A stretch of DNA of 64,000 nucleotides from Gracilariopsis chorda (taxonomy: Eukaryota; Rhodophyta; Florideophyceae; Gracilariales; Gracilariaceae), in NCBI GenBank assembly GCA_003194525.1, contig NBIV01000175.1, forward strand, positions 1 through 64,000. Direction: 5' to 3'. The translations under genes and the position numbers were made by a program. Within the stretch, counting starts at the first letter, position 1. Each line of letters opens with the position of its first letter. Positions 51,942-60,008 of this stretch are shown one piece after another. The notes beneath the pieces are model-generated. The model saw nothing but the letters and a program-made list of their open reading frames with translations, had not been told where the DNA came from and ran no database searches.

Positions 51942-52773
51942 TGTGGTGCAATGCCCCAAAGCGGAAAAACACCGAAAGACGTACGGGATCTTCCTCTCAC
52001 GAGGTGAACCCAGTTGGGTAGAGCCCTCCCAGAGGTGTCACGGCGAAGCCGGTTTGTAAGACAAGGGACACCTGTCGCGACTCGCACAGGGGGGTGAAGG
52101 CGAAGAATCGGTATCCGCGTGAGCGGGGTGTGATCCTCAGTAGAGGTATGTTTCCACGTAAGTGGGGATGCGTGAACGGGTGCACACAGGAAGGGCCGCG
52201 GGTAGCGAGATGTACTACCCTGAAAGGGGGAAAGGAGGAGAGTGAAGGGAAAGGAGGGCAAGTGGGCGAAGGTGAGTCGCGAGAGCGACGAACGAATACG
52301 GCAATGCCGGTGGACAGGACTCCCTATACACGGCGAAACACCAATGTGATTGGAACAATTATATTCCCAAGGATGGGCCTCTTTAGATGTGCAAGGGGGT
52401 TAGATGTCCCGTGGTTTACGGCGTTTCCCTCCAAGGAGGAGTAGAGTACGCGCGCAAGCGGTAACAACTAGAGCCAATTCCCCAGGTTGGGGTCCCTTGT
52501 TGGGGAAGGTTTACTGATGCGACGGCAGTGCGCCGTCACAATAAGTACTAGCGTCCCAGAAATGGGTGTGAAAATAATAAATAAAATCAACTAAAATACT
52601 CCCCATTTCGTGGCAACATCCACTACTGTGGCCAACTGCCAAGTGGCCCAAAACCGTGTCCCACGTGTCCCTACCCACCATTGTGGGGCGTAGTTCATAT
52701 ACACACTACACAACCGATAATATCGGAAAACGATCAAGTACCAGGAATCCCTCCCTGAGGGCGTTGCACTTCA
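51942..52773 (-). repeat. 5' LTR of B2 (right LTR of the array), mosaic
   Basis: 832 bp. Near the PBS side and in the middle it shares variants with the middle LTR (GCGTCCCAG, CTCCCCATTTCG). In its outer 150 bases it shares CCCACCATTGTGGGG and other variants with the 5' LTR of copy A. It is therefore a patchwork of two LTR lineages. Confidence 0.93.
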
Positions 52774-52778
52774 ATGAA
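52774..52778. other. Target duplication ATGAA, right outer copy
   Basis: Pairs with TTCAT at 29512-29516. Confidence 0.85.
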
Positions 52779-52884
52779 CTAATTGAGAGTACATGGGATA
52801 CCACAGGTCTAATGAGTAGAGATGAGCAAGATTGTGAAAATGTTCATGAGAAGCCAATGTTTGCAGGCAATGGCTTGCATTAAT
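52774..52884 (+). pseudogene. piggyBac-type transposase, C-terminal piece
   Basis: The plus strand continues the transposase from the inverted piece: after the shared ATGAA the reading is LIESTWDTTGLMSRDEQDCE and stops at TAA 52882-52884. Joined across the LTR element it forms the usual last helix (FYCQLADE plus LIEST) of piggyBac-type proteins. It stands 700 bases before the right terminal repeat. Confidence 0.6.
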
Positions 52885-53587
52885 GAATACGAATAGATGG
52901 AGAAAAAACAAGGATGGAAAGAGTACAAAAGCTTCATATCAAAGACGATGCAATTTTTCCAAAGATAATACAAAGTCGAACTTTTGATGTTCTCGTTGCT
53001 ATATCAGAAACTAAAAAGGAGTGTTTTTATGCCATACTGGTAGTAATAGAGATTGTTTTATGAAAATCAATGAAGATTTTCACGGTATACTAAAGTTCTC
53101 AGAAGCTATAAAAGATGTCCACAACCTTGTACAACTCCTTTTTTAAATTACAAAACTATTTTTGAATGAAAAAGTTAACAATGAGTTCATTTTACTTTCT
53201 GGCCCCTACTAATTTAATATGCGTCACTTATACTTCCTATATTATTTAAACTCTATGATGTAAGTGCCTTTTTAACAGATTTCACCGTATTCTTTCTGCT
53301 GTTTAAGTGGGTTTTATAAACTTTCTGAAAGTTTAAATATATTTAGATTTAGTAGAGCTCCCGAAGGATTTTTGGAGTTTAAGTAAACTCAGCGAGGTTC
53401 GAAATCATGTTTTATTGCTCGCGTGTGACCTGACGACTACTTAGCTGCTGTTATGGCTCAGTGGTCGTCTTCTAAAAGTACTTATAGTTCAAAGACCACC
53501 CTGTTGGCCATGTTTCAAGTTCAAATTTTGAAATGTGGGGCCATGCGGATCAGATTTCAAATATTTTTTTTAATTTTGTCTGCCGTT
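52885..53587. other. A+T-rich, non-coding 3' part of the piggyBac-type element
   Basis: About 700 bases of A+T-rich sequence without a frame. It fits the untranslated end of the transposon. Confidence 0.5.
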
Positions 53588-53635
53588 GCGCTGACCTCAT
53601 ATGAGGTCAGCGCACCGGTCCGATAGACACCAGTG
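53588..53635 (-). repeat. Right terminal inverted repeat with 26-bp palindrome
   Basis: GCGCTGACCTCAT followed by its exact reverse complement (53588-53613) is a perfect palindrome, and CCGATAGACACCAG beyond it mirrors the left terminus. The left end keeps a shorter, imperfect version of the palindrome (GACCTCATATGAGATC). Possibly a transposase binding site. Confidence 0.6.
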
Positions 53636-53988
53636 TCCGTTCCTTTGCGCTTTGGTTCACTATGCGTATTTAAGCGGGTACATTGTCTGCCCACTTGTTA
53701 CGGGCAAGGGGGAGAAGAAGAGGAGAGATTGCGGACGAGTGAAACTTCGTCCCTGGATACTGTTGTGTTACTAAGACATAGACATTGTTACTACCGGTTT
53801 CCCAACTTTTCATACACGTGCTGATATAAACACAGATACACATATTCAGTTTCATTAGACGGTGGCCAGAGGAGTCTTTGGCTTTCCTTAGGAAAGAGAT
53901 TAGACGGCTACTTCTCTGGTAGTGCTAATCTAGACACTGGAATAAGGTGTCTTGTGTATAAAACTTGCAATACAATAAAACAGCACAT

Positions 53989-54309
53989 CTTCTTCTTCGT
54001 TATTGTGGGTTCAATATGCCTGATTACTGCATATTGACGCAGGTTTTTATGAGAAAAACCTCTCTCTCCTAAGAAAGGGTAACAACTTTTGCGGCCACTG
54101 GCGGACTATCTCCGCCAAAGTCTTACCTCTAATTCGAATACAAACTTCCCTTCTCCTGCAGAAAGAAGAGGTAAGACTTTGGCGGAGATAGTCCGCCAGT
54201 GGTCACAAAAGTTATTAGCTTTTCTGAAGAGAGAGAGGTTTTTCACAGGAGAAACCACTATCAACATGCCGCAATCAGGCATATTGAACCGACAATAAAG
54301 AAGAAGAAG
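53989..54309. repeat. Fold-back of two LINE 3' ends, arms about 142 bp
   Basis: 53989-54130 is the imperfect reverse complement of 54167-54309 with a 36-base loop. The right arm on the plus strand encodes RRGKTLAEIVRQWSQKLLAF then LKRERFF; the left arm encodes nearly the same on the minus strand. This is the C terminus of a LINE like that at 14878-15528. Both outer ends carry the AAG-type tail. Two 5'-truncated insertions head to head, or one insertion copied by template switching, could give this. Confidence 0.7.
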
Positions 54310-54330
54310 AAGAATAATAATAATAATACA
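54295..54330 (+). repeat. Microsatellite (AAG)n(AAT)n
   Basis: About five AAG and six AAT units, probably the LINE tail of the preceding fold-back. Confidence 0.75.
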
Positions 54331-54705
54331 AACTCTTCATGAATCAAACCCCACAACGTATGGTGGTACCTGTGTGGGCCCAGGCAGGTGCATCATAGTG
54401 CTCGACACACTCAGTCTGCTAGAAACCCCAAGCAACATAGAACAACGTCAAGAAACGGTCTAGAGCTATGTGCACTCGGCTAGCTTTGATAGACTTGATC
54501 GGGCACTTGCTTTCTCATAAAGGAAACGGTCAGATGCAGTTTTACCAGTTACGAATAAGAATTAGAGTCACTTGTATTATTGTGTGGTTTAGCATATCAG
54601 TAAGGGGTCATTCTACATGGCTCTGAAGTTGCTTCATCGCCAGAACTGCACTTTGTGTCAACTCACGACGGTTTGATGTTGAGCGCAAATGTGTTTCGCA
54701 AGGGA

Positions 54706-56391
54706 TTACATACGGAACACGCCGTTGGCCGAGACCCGGTCGATGGGAATGGATGTAGTGCGTGCAAGAAGTTTTCCAAAGATGGGGCGGTTGGAGAAGA
54801 TATCGCGATTCAACGTCGGAAGCGCCTGCAGAACCTTTTGAGGAATTTGGTTGTGACGAGCATTGTCCAGATAGAAGAACCTGTCTCCATCACGGAGACG
54901 AGTGAACTCCCTGTTCCAGAGAGCGGCGTTAGTGCGACCCAGCCCGGCACTGCCGGACTTGTCCTCCGCCATGAGACCGGGCCATGCCTCAACGTTATCG
55001 ACGCTTCCGTACGCATCTCGCAGCTTTCTCTGAACTGTCCTGTCACGGCTGATTTCCTGGAAGGATCTGGCAGGAGAGCCAAGGAAGAATTGGCGAAGTT
55101 CATTGAATCGCGGGACATTGTGATCGCGGCCACGTTGCAAGTTGAGCGAAATCAAATCGATTCCACCGTCTTCTGGCACATTGCTGAACAAGAAGTTCCT
55201 CAACGCGTCAACCACCATCGCATCAACCTCTTGTGCGCGTGTTCCAGCAGCTCCACGAATGAAATCCTCTATATCGCCCTCCCGCAGAGTGCTCGGACGG
55301 AAGAACATCTCCTCCATGGTTATGAGAGGTAGTCGGTTTCCGTTCGCATCGATTCTGCTCACACCATTGTTCACCATCGTGTGACCAAGACGGAAACCGG
55401 CTGTGGTGAACTCTAAACTAATGGTTGGGTCCACATTGGGCTTGTAACCGCTATAGCGCTGCAGCTTGCGGCCGAGAATAGCCGGGAGCCATTCCTCATA
55501 CACAATCTTCTGGTACTGAGCGATGTTAATGGCTCGAGCGGCCTCATACATGTCACCGGGTGACATATCCGACACGTTCTCTTCCAGCATACCGCAGATG
55601 TGATTATGCTCACGCAAGAAGACGGTGTGCATCGTCGTGAGTACAGGGTGCTCGTTCACACGGCTGTCACCAGCGATGTACAAATCTCTGGACGCGGAGG
55701 GAGCGTTCAAAAACTCGCCAGTGTTGAACGGAAGGAGTTGTCCAGGTGAGGTCTTCATAAAACATGAGTTGGATACCCTCAAGAACACGTTTCTTTCCGG
55801 ATCCGTGCCATACACCGTGGAAAGATCGAGTGCGGAAGACAAAGAAGTAATTGGACGTTCAACGACGGAGTCAGCGGTGATCGGACTGCGCATCGAGCGC
55901 TCAAATTCCATCGAGCTAATGCGGAGATGAGGATCGTCGGACGGGACCTCAATTTCTTCTTCTTCGTGAGAGACCGGAGAAGCGGCAAAGTCGTGGTCAA
56001 TGAACTGACCAAAGTACACGAATAGTTCATTCAATCGCTTGGAATTGGGATTGTCGCCAGACTGGTCGGAGACGATGTTAGAGATAACTCTCGCACTCTC
56101 CAGTCCTTCACCAGAGAACTTGACCGAGTCGACGTTGAGATAACTGAACTGAGGACGACTGGCTTCACCAAGGTTGGGATCGACAGCGGACGTACAGCGG
56201 CCGGATAATCCTCGAATGGTTTGGGCGGCACATTCCGGATCAGTTGCAGATGAACCTGGAGCTGGCCTTCTAGGGCTACGAGGCGGTCTAGGGTTGAGGA
56301 AGCTTGCTCCGCGGCCATTTGCACGAGGTGGCTGGGCGAAGGTGTGCAGGATAAACACTGAAAAGAACAAAGAGAGTACGGCAGTCTTCAT
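54706..56391 (-). CDS. Secreted animal-type haem peroxidase 2 (561 aa)
   Basis: ATG at 56391 gives MKTAVLSLFFSVFILHTFAQ, a signal peptide cut near residue 19-20; an earlier GTG at 56457 extends the frame but lies at the expected cap region and is not used. An_peroxidase domain complete: distal Asp132/His133 in GQFIDHD, DLSTVYGTD (189-197), Arg244 and Glu247 in SRVNEHP, REHN (260-263), proximal His337 in FRLGHTMV, LQRGRDHNVP near 435. Its protein is identical to that of 57810-59495, transcribed in the opposite direction 1.4 kb away. The close copy suggests recent duplication and a higher gene dose. Substrate unknown; secretion and peroxide-dependent oxidation follow from the family. Confidence 0.93.
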   Translation of the reverse strand: MKTAVLSLFFSVFILHTFAQPPRANGRGASFLNPRPPRSPRRPAPGSSATDPECAAQTIRGLSGRCTSAVDPNLGEASRPQFSYLNVDSVKFSGEGLESARVISNIVSDQSGDNPNSKRLNELFVYFGQFIDHDFAASPVSHEEEEIEVPSDDPHLRISSMEFERSMRSPITADSVVERPITSLSSALDLSTVYGTDPERNVFLRVSNSCFMKTSPGQLLPFNTGEFLNAPSASRDLYIAGDSRVNEHPVLTTMHTVFLREHNHICGMLEENVSDMSPGDMYEAARAINIAQYQKIVYEEWLPAILGRKLQRYSGYKPNVDPTISLEFTTAGFRLGHTMVNNGVSRIDANGNRLPLITMEEMFFRPSTLREGDIEDFIRGAAGTRAQEVDAMVVDALRNFLFSNVPEDGGIDLISLNLQRGRDHNVPRFNELRQFFLGSPARSFQEISRDRTVQRKLRDAYGSVDNVEAWPGLMAEDKSGSAGLGRTNAALWNREFTRLRDGDRFFYLDNARHNQIPQKVLQALPTLNRDIFSNRPIFGKLLARTTSIPIDRVSANGVFRM

Positions 56392-56470
56392 GGTTTTGTG
56401 GGTTGAGTGAGTACAATGCTGCGGAGGGGAATAAGAGAAGAGGAGAGAACTACGCACGCACCCGGGGTCT

Positions 56471-56476
56471 CTTATA
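56471..56476 (-). promoter_or_regulatory. TATA-like box of peroxidase gene 2
   Basis: Minus strand TATAAG, 80 bases before the ATG, mirrored at 57725-57730. Confidence 0.5.
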
Positions 56477-56914
56477 GGTGTTTACGACTGCGTGCTCCTA
56501 TTAATCAATCCGACGTGCGAACTTAGATTAGTCAATGGAATGACGATGCATACCGCATCGTTAAGCGTCTAACATGCTTTCACCCGCTAGTACAACGGCA
56601 CAGGTGTTAAAGAGCTCTGCATCTATTGCTAAAAGTCCCGTTTGTCGCAGTCTGCCGTCAACGCATTTGCAAGCATAAGGAGTCGGATAGCATCTTGCTC
56701 ATCATCGTTGCCTTCCCGGGTACCTGTGTAACTCCACTCCACTGACGGCTGCTGATGTTTATCCAGCACTTAAGTTCTATCACGCCTTGCTGTGCTTTTC
56801 GAGTTTTGAGGATTTGGCAATGTGTGAGTAATTGGATTTGAACTTGAAGATTTCCGGCGGATACTGGTAAAAGAGCATCGTGTCACATGGGAGGTGACCA
56901 CAATTAACCGTGGC

Positions 56915-57205
56915 TCAGCCCGAAGGCCTGAGTGGGCCCCCCCGGTAACCTACCTTATGATGTGCGCGAAAAGAGATGCCGCCAGCTATTCTATAATCAT
57001 TGACAACGAGCCAAGATTCAGTCTTGTTGGTATCCTGAGTGACCGCAAACTCAAAGGCTACCGAAGCTGTGTCGCAGTGCTTTTGCTGTTTGAGCCATTG
57101 CTGAACCCGAAATGCCACATCAGCTTCCGAGGTAGAGGCAATTTTGCCTGTAATGCGTGATGCCGTATCGCGCGATGCCGTATCGCGCGATGCCGTATCG
57201 CGCAT
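56915..57205 (-). CDS. Small unknown frame in the duplication spacer (96 codons)
   Basis: ATG at 57205 gives MRDTASRDTASRDTASRITG, encoded by three 15-base repeats, then VAFRVQQWLKQQKHCDTASV and a stretch with hydrophobic and aromatic residues. It lies almost wholly in the unique spacer and its last codons enter the left arm. I do not recognise it; it may be a fragment of a longer gene or a chance frame. Confidence 0.25.
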   Translation of the reverse strand: MRDTASRDTASRDTASRITGKIASTSEADVAFRVQQWLKQQKHCDTASVAFEFAVTQDTNKTESWLVVNDYRIAGGISFRAHHKVGYRGGPLRPSG

Positions 57206-57274
57206 TCTTTCTGTGCGGTACTGACACTCAGCATCCCAAGACGGAATCGTTGGCTTCAAAAAAAAAAACCCAGC
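56927..57274. other. Unique 348-bp spacer of the inverted duplication
   Basis: Not symmetric. It holds the 15-base tandem repeat and an A11 run at 57258-57268 next to the right arm. It separates two divergent peroxidase promoters, so it may also be shared regulatory DNA. Confidence 0.8.
57159..57203. repeat. Tandem repeat, 3 x 15 bp
   Basis: Three perfect copies of GATGCCGTATCGCGC. The period is a multiple of three and keeps the minus-strand frame open as DTASR units. Confidence 0.95.
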
Positions 57275-57724
57275 CCTTCGGGCTGAGCCACGGTTAATTG
57301 TGGTCACCTCCCATGTGACACGATGCTCTTTTACCAGTATCCGCCGGAAATCTTCAAGTTCAAATCCAATTACTCACACATTGCCAAATCCTCAAAACTC
57401 GAAAAGCACAGCAAGGCGTGATAGAACTTAAGTGCTGGATAAACATCAGCAGCCGTCAGTGGAGTGGAGTTACACAGGTACCCGGGAAGGCAACGATGAT
57501 GAGCAAGATGCTATCCGACTCCTTATGCTTGCAAATGCGTTGACGGCAGACTGCGACAAACGGGACTTTTAGCAATAGATGCAGAGCTCTTTAACACCTG
57601 TGCCGTTGTACTAGCGGGTGAAAGCATGTTAGACGCTTAACGATGCGGTATGCATCGTCATTCCATTGACTAATCTAAGTTCGCACGTCGGATTGATTAA
57701 TAGGAGCACGCAGTCGTAAACACC

Positions 57725-57730
57725 TATAAG
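57725..57730 (+). promoter_or_regulatory. TATA-like box of peroxidase gene 3
   Basis: TATAAG, 80-85 bases before the ATG at 57810. Confidence 0.5.
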
Positions 57731-57809
57731 AGACCCCGGGTGCGTGCGTAGTTCTCTCCTCTTCTCTTATTCCCCTCCGCAGCATTGTACTCACTCAACC
57801 CACAAAACC

Positions 57810-59495
57810 ATGAAGACTGCCGTACTCTCTTTGTTCTTTTCAGTGTTTATCCTGCACACCTTCGCCCAGCCACCTCGTGCAAATGGCCGCGGAGCAAGCT
57901 TCCTCAACCCTAGACCGCCTCGTAGCCCTAGAAGGCCAGCTCCAGGTTCATCTGCAACTGATCCGGAATGTGCCGCCCAAACCATTCGAGGATTATCCGG
58001 CCGCTGTACGTCCGCTGTCGATCCCAACCTTGGTGAAGCCAGTCGTCCTCAGTTCAGTTATCTCAACGTCGACTCGGTCAAGTTCTCTGGTGAAGGACTG
58101 GAGAGTGCGAGAGTTATCTCTAACATCGTCTCCGACCAGTCTGGCGACAATCCCAATTCCAAGCGATTGAATGAACTATTCGTGTACTTTGGTCAGTTCA
58201 TTGACCACGACTTTGCCGCTTCTCCGGTCTCTCACGAAGAAGAAGAAATTGAGGTCCCGTCCGACGATCCTCATCTCCGCATTAGCTCGATGGAATTTGA
58301 GCGCTCGATGCGCAGTCCGATCACCGCTGACTCCGTCGTTGAACGTCCAATTACTTCTTTGTCTTCCGCACTCGATCTTTCCACGGTGTATGGCACGGAT
58401 CCGGAAAGAAACGTGTTCTTGAGGGTATCCAACTCATGTTTTATGAAGACCTCACCTGGACAACTCCTTCCGTTCAACACTGGCGAGTTTTTGAACGCTC
58501 CCTCCGCGTCCAGAGATTTGTACATCGCTGGTGACAGCCGTGTGAACGAGCACCCTGTACTCACGACGATGCACACCGTCTTCTTGCGTGAGCATAATCA
58601 CATCTGCGGTATGCTGGAAGAGAACGTGTCGGATATGTCACCCGGTGACATGTATGAGGCCGCTCGAGCCATTAACATCGCTCAGTACCAGAAGATTGTG
58701 TATGAGGAATGGCTCCCGGCTATTCTCGGCCGCAAGCTGCAGCGCTATAGCGGTTACAAGCCCAATGTGGACCCAACCATTAGTTTAGAGTTCACCACAG
58801 CCGGTTTCCGTCTTGGTCACACGATGGTGAACAATGGTGTGAGCAGAATCGATGCGAACGGAAACCGACTACCTCTCATAACCATGGAGGAGATGTTCTT
58901 CCGTCCGAGCACTCTGCGGGAGGGCGATATAGAGGATTTCATTCGTGGAGCTGCTGGAACACGCGCACAAGAGGTTGATGCGATGGTGGTTGACGCGTTG
59001 AGGAACTTCTTGTTCAGCAATGTGCCAGAAGACGGTGGAATCGATTTGATTTCGCTCAACTTGCAACGTGGCCGCGATCACAATGTCCCGCGATTCAATG
59101 AACTTCGCCAATTCTTCCTTGGCTCTCCTGCCAGATCCTTCCAGGAAATCAGCCGTGACAGGACAGTTCAGAGAAAGCTGCGAGATGCGTACGGAAGCGT
59201 CGATAACGTTGAGGCATGGCCCGGTCTCATGGCGGAGGACAAGTCCGGCAGTGCCGGGCTGGGTCGCACTAACGCCGCTCTCTGGAACAGGGAGTTCACT
59301 CGTCTCCGTGATGGAGACAGGTTCTTCTATCTGGACAATGCTCGTCACAACCAAATTCCTCAAAAGGTTCTGCAGGCGCTTCCGACGTTGAATCGCGATA
59401 TCTTCTCCAACCGCCCCATCTTTGGAAAACTTCTTGCACGCACTACATCCATTCCCATCGACCGGGTCTCGGCCAACGGCGTTTTCCGTATGTAA
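57810..59495 (+). CDS. Secreted animal-type haem peroxidase 3 (561 aa, identical to peroxidase 2)
   Basis: Same protein as 54706-56391, residue for residue. The only coding difference seen is silent: GTT here, GTG there, in the last codons (NGVFRM). No intron. Start chosen at ATG 57810 because it directly precedes the signal peptide and sits at the family's spacing from the TATA-like box. The pair points away from a common 1.4-kb promoter region, so joint control is possible; both copies of the 5' region are identical for about 880 bases. Confidence 0.93.
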   Translation: MKTAVLSLFFSVFILHTFAQPPRANGRGASFLNPRPPRSPRRPAPGSSATDPECAAQTIRGLSGRCTSAVDPNLGEASRPQFSYLNVDSVKFSGEGLESARVISNIVSDQSGDNPNSKRLNELFVYFGQFIDHDFAASPVSHEEEEIEVPSDDPHLRISSMEFERSMRSPITADSVVERPITSLSSALDLSTVYGTDPERNVFLRVSNSCFMKTSPGQLLPFNTGEFLNAPSASRDLYIAGDSRVNEHPVLTTMHTVFLREHNHICGMLEENVSDMSPGDMYEAARAINIAQYQKIVYEEWLPAILGRKLQRYSGYKPNVDPTISLEFTTAGFRLGHTMVNNGVSRIDANGNRLPLITMEEMFFRPSTLREGDIEDFIRGAAGTRAQEVDAMVVDALRNFLFSNVPEDGGIDLISLNLQRGRDHNVPRFNELRQFFLGSPARSFQEISRDRTVQRKLRDAYGSVDNVEAWPGLMAEDKSGSAGLGRTNAALWNREFTRLRDGDRFFYLDNARHNQIPQKVLQALPTLNRDIFSNRPIFGKLLARTTSIPIDRVSANGVFRM

Positions 59496-60008
59496 TCCCT
59501 TGCGAAACACATTTGCGCTCAACATCAAACCGTCGTGAGTTGACACAAAGTGCAGTTTTGGCGATGAAGCAACTTCAGAGCCATGTAGAATGACCCCTTA
59601 CTGATATGCTAAACCACACAATAACACAAGTGACTCTAATTCTTATTCGTAACTGGTAAAACTGCATCTGACCGTTTCCTTTATGAGAAAGCAAGTGCCC
59701 GATCAAGTCTATCAAAGCTAGCCCAGTGCACATAGCTCTAGACCGTTGCTTGACGTTGTTCTATGTTGCTTGGGGTTTCTAGCAGACTGTGTGAGTGTCG
59801 AGCACTATGATGCACCTGCCTGGGCCCACACAGGTAACCCTCTTGGCGGGGTAATGCTACAAATGGGGTAATTATACAATAAGCCGGAGCCATAATTTGT
59901 CAAGTTCTCACTCCTTTTTATAGTTATGGTAAACAAGGCGTTGATGCTGCTTCACACGTCTCAGCAATCCTAGTAACGATTCCACGAATTATTCCAGCCT
60001 TCCACACC

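Larger units (their letters stand above)
41343..52773 (-). mobile_element. Chromovirus-like LTR retrotransposon, array copy B2 (11.4 kb)
   Basis: Second unit of the tandem array, bounded by the middle and right LTRs. RT-RNase H-integrase, Gag and an extended chromodomain frame are intact. The protease frame has a one-base deletion near 48646 and the opposite-strand frame a one-base deletion near 43790. The LTR-internal-LTR-internal-LTR order is expected from unequal exchange between LTRs of sister copies. Confidence 0.95.
17315..53635 (+). mobile_element. piggyBac-type DNA transposon split by LTR elements and partly inverted
   Basis: Terminal inverted repeats at 17315-17352 and 53588-53635 and three transposase pieces define one transposon. 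Unique piggyBac DNA is 17315-18073, 29512-30737 (now inverted) and 52774-53635, about 2.8 kb in all, a normal size for the group. The rest is LTR-element DNA. Target duplications ATAAG and ATGAA show that two LTR elements inserted in opposite orientation and that the middle piece then flipped. The transposase has frameshifts, a TAG and an altered first catalytic Asp, so the element is dead. Confidence 0.75.
54367..56926. repeat. Left arm of the 2.56-kb inverted duplication
   Basis: It is the reverse complement of 57275-59836. Through the coding region positions x and 114201-x pair without any indel. I see four substitutions (one silent in the last codons of the gene) and one 2-base indel near the outer end. 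It contains one complete peroxidase gene with its 5' region. Confidence 0.95.
57275..59836. repeat. Right arm of the 2.56-kb inverted duplication
   Basis: Mirror of 54367-56926. The outer end falls at CACAGGTA (59829-59836), after which the two sides differ. Confidence 0.95.

Noticed and set aside
55625..55930. Frames opposite the peroxidase genes (also 54655-55332, 58869-59546)
   Set aside because: They are mirrored in both arms because the arms are identical, which is not independent conservation; they are shadows of the peroxidase frame.
57159..57203. Short regular repeats as a CRISPR array
   Set aside because: The three 15-base units are contiguous, without spacers, in a eukaryotic setting.
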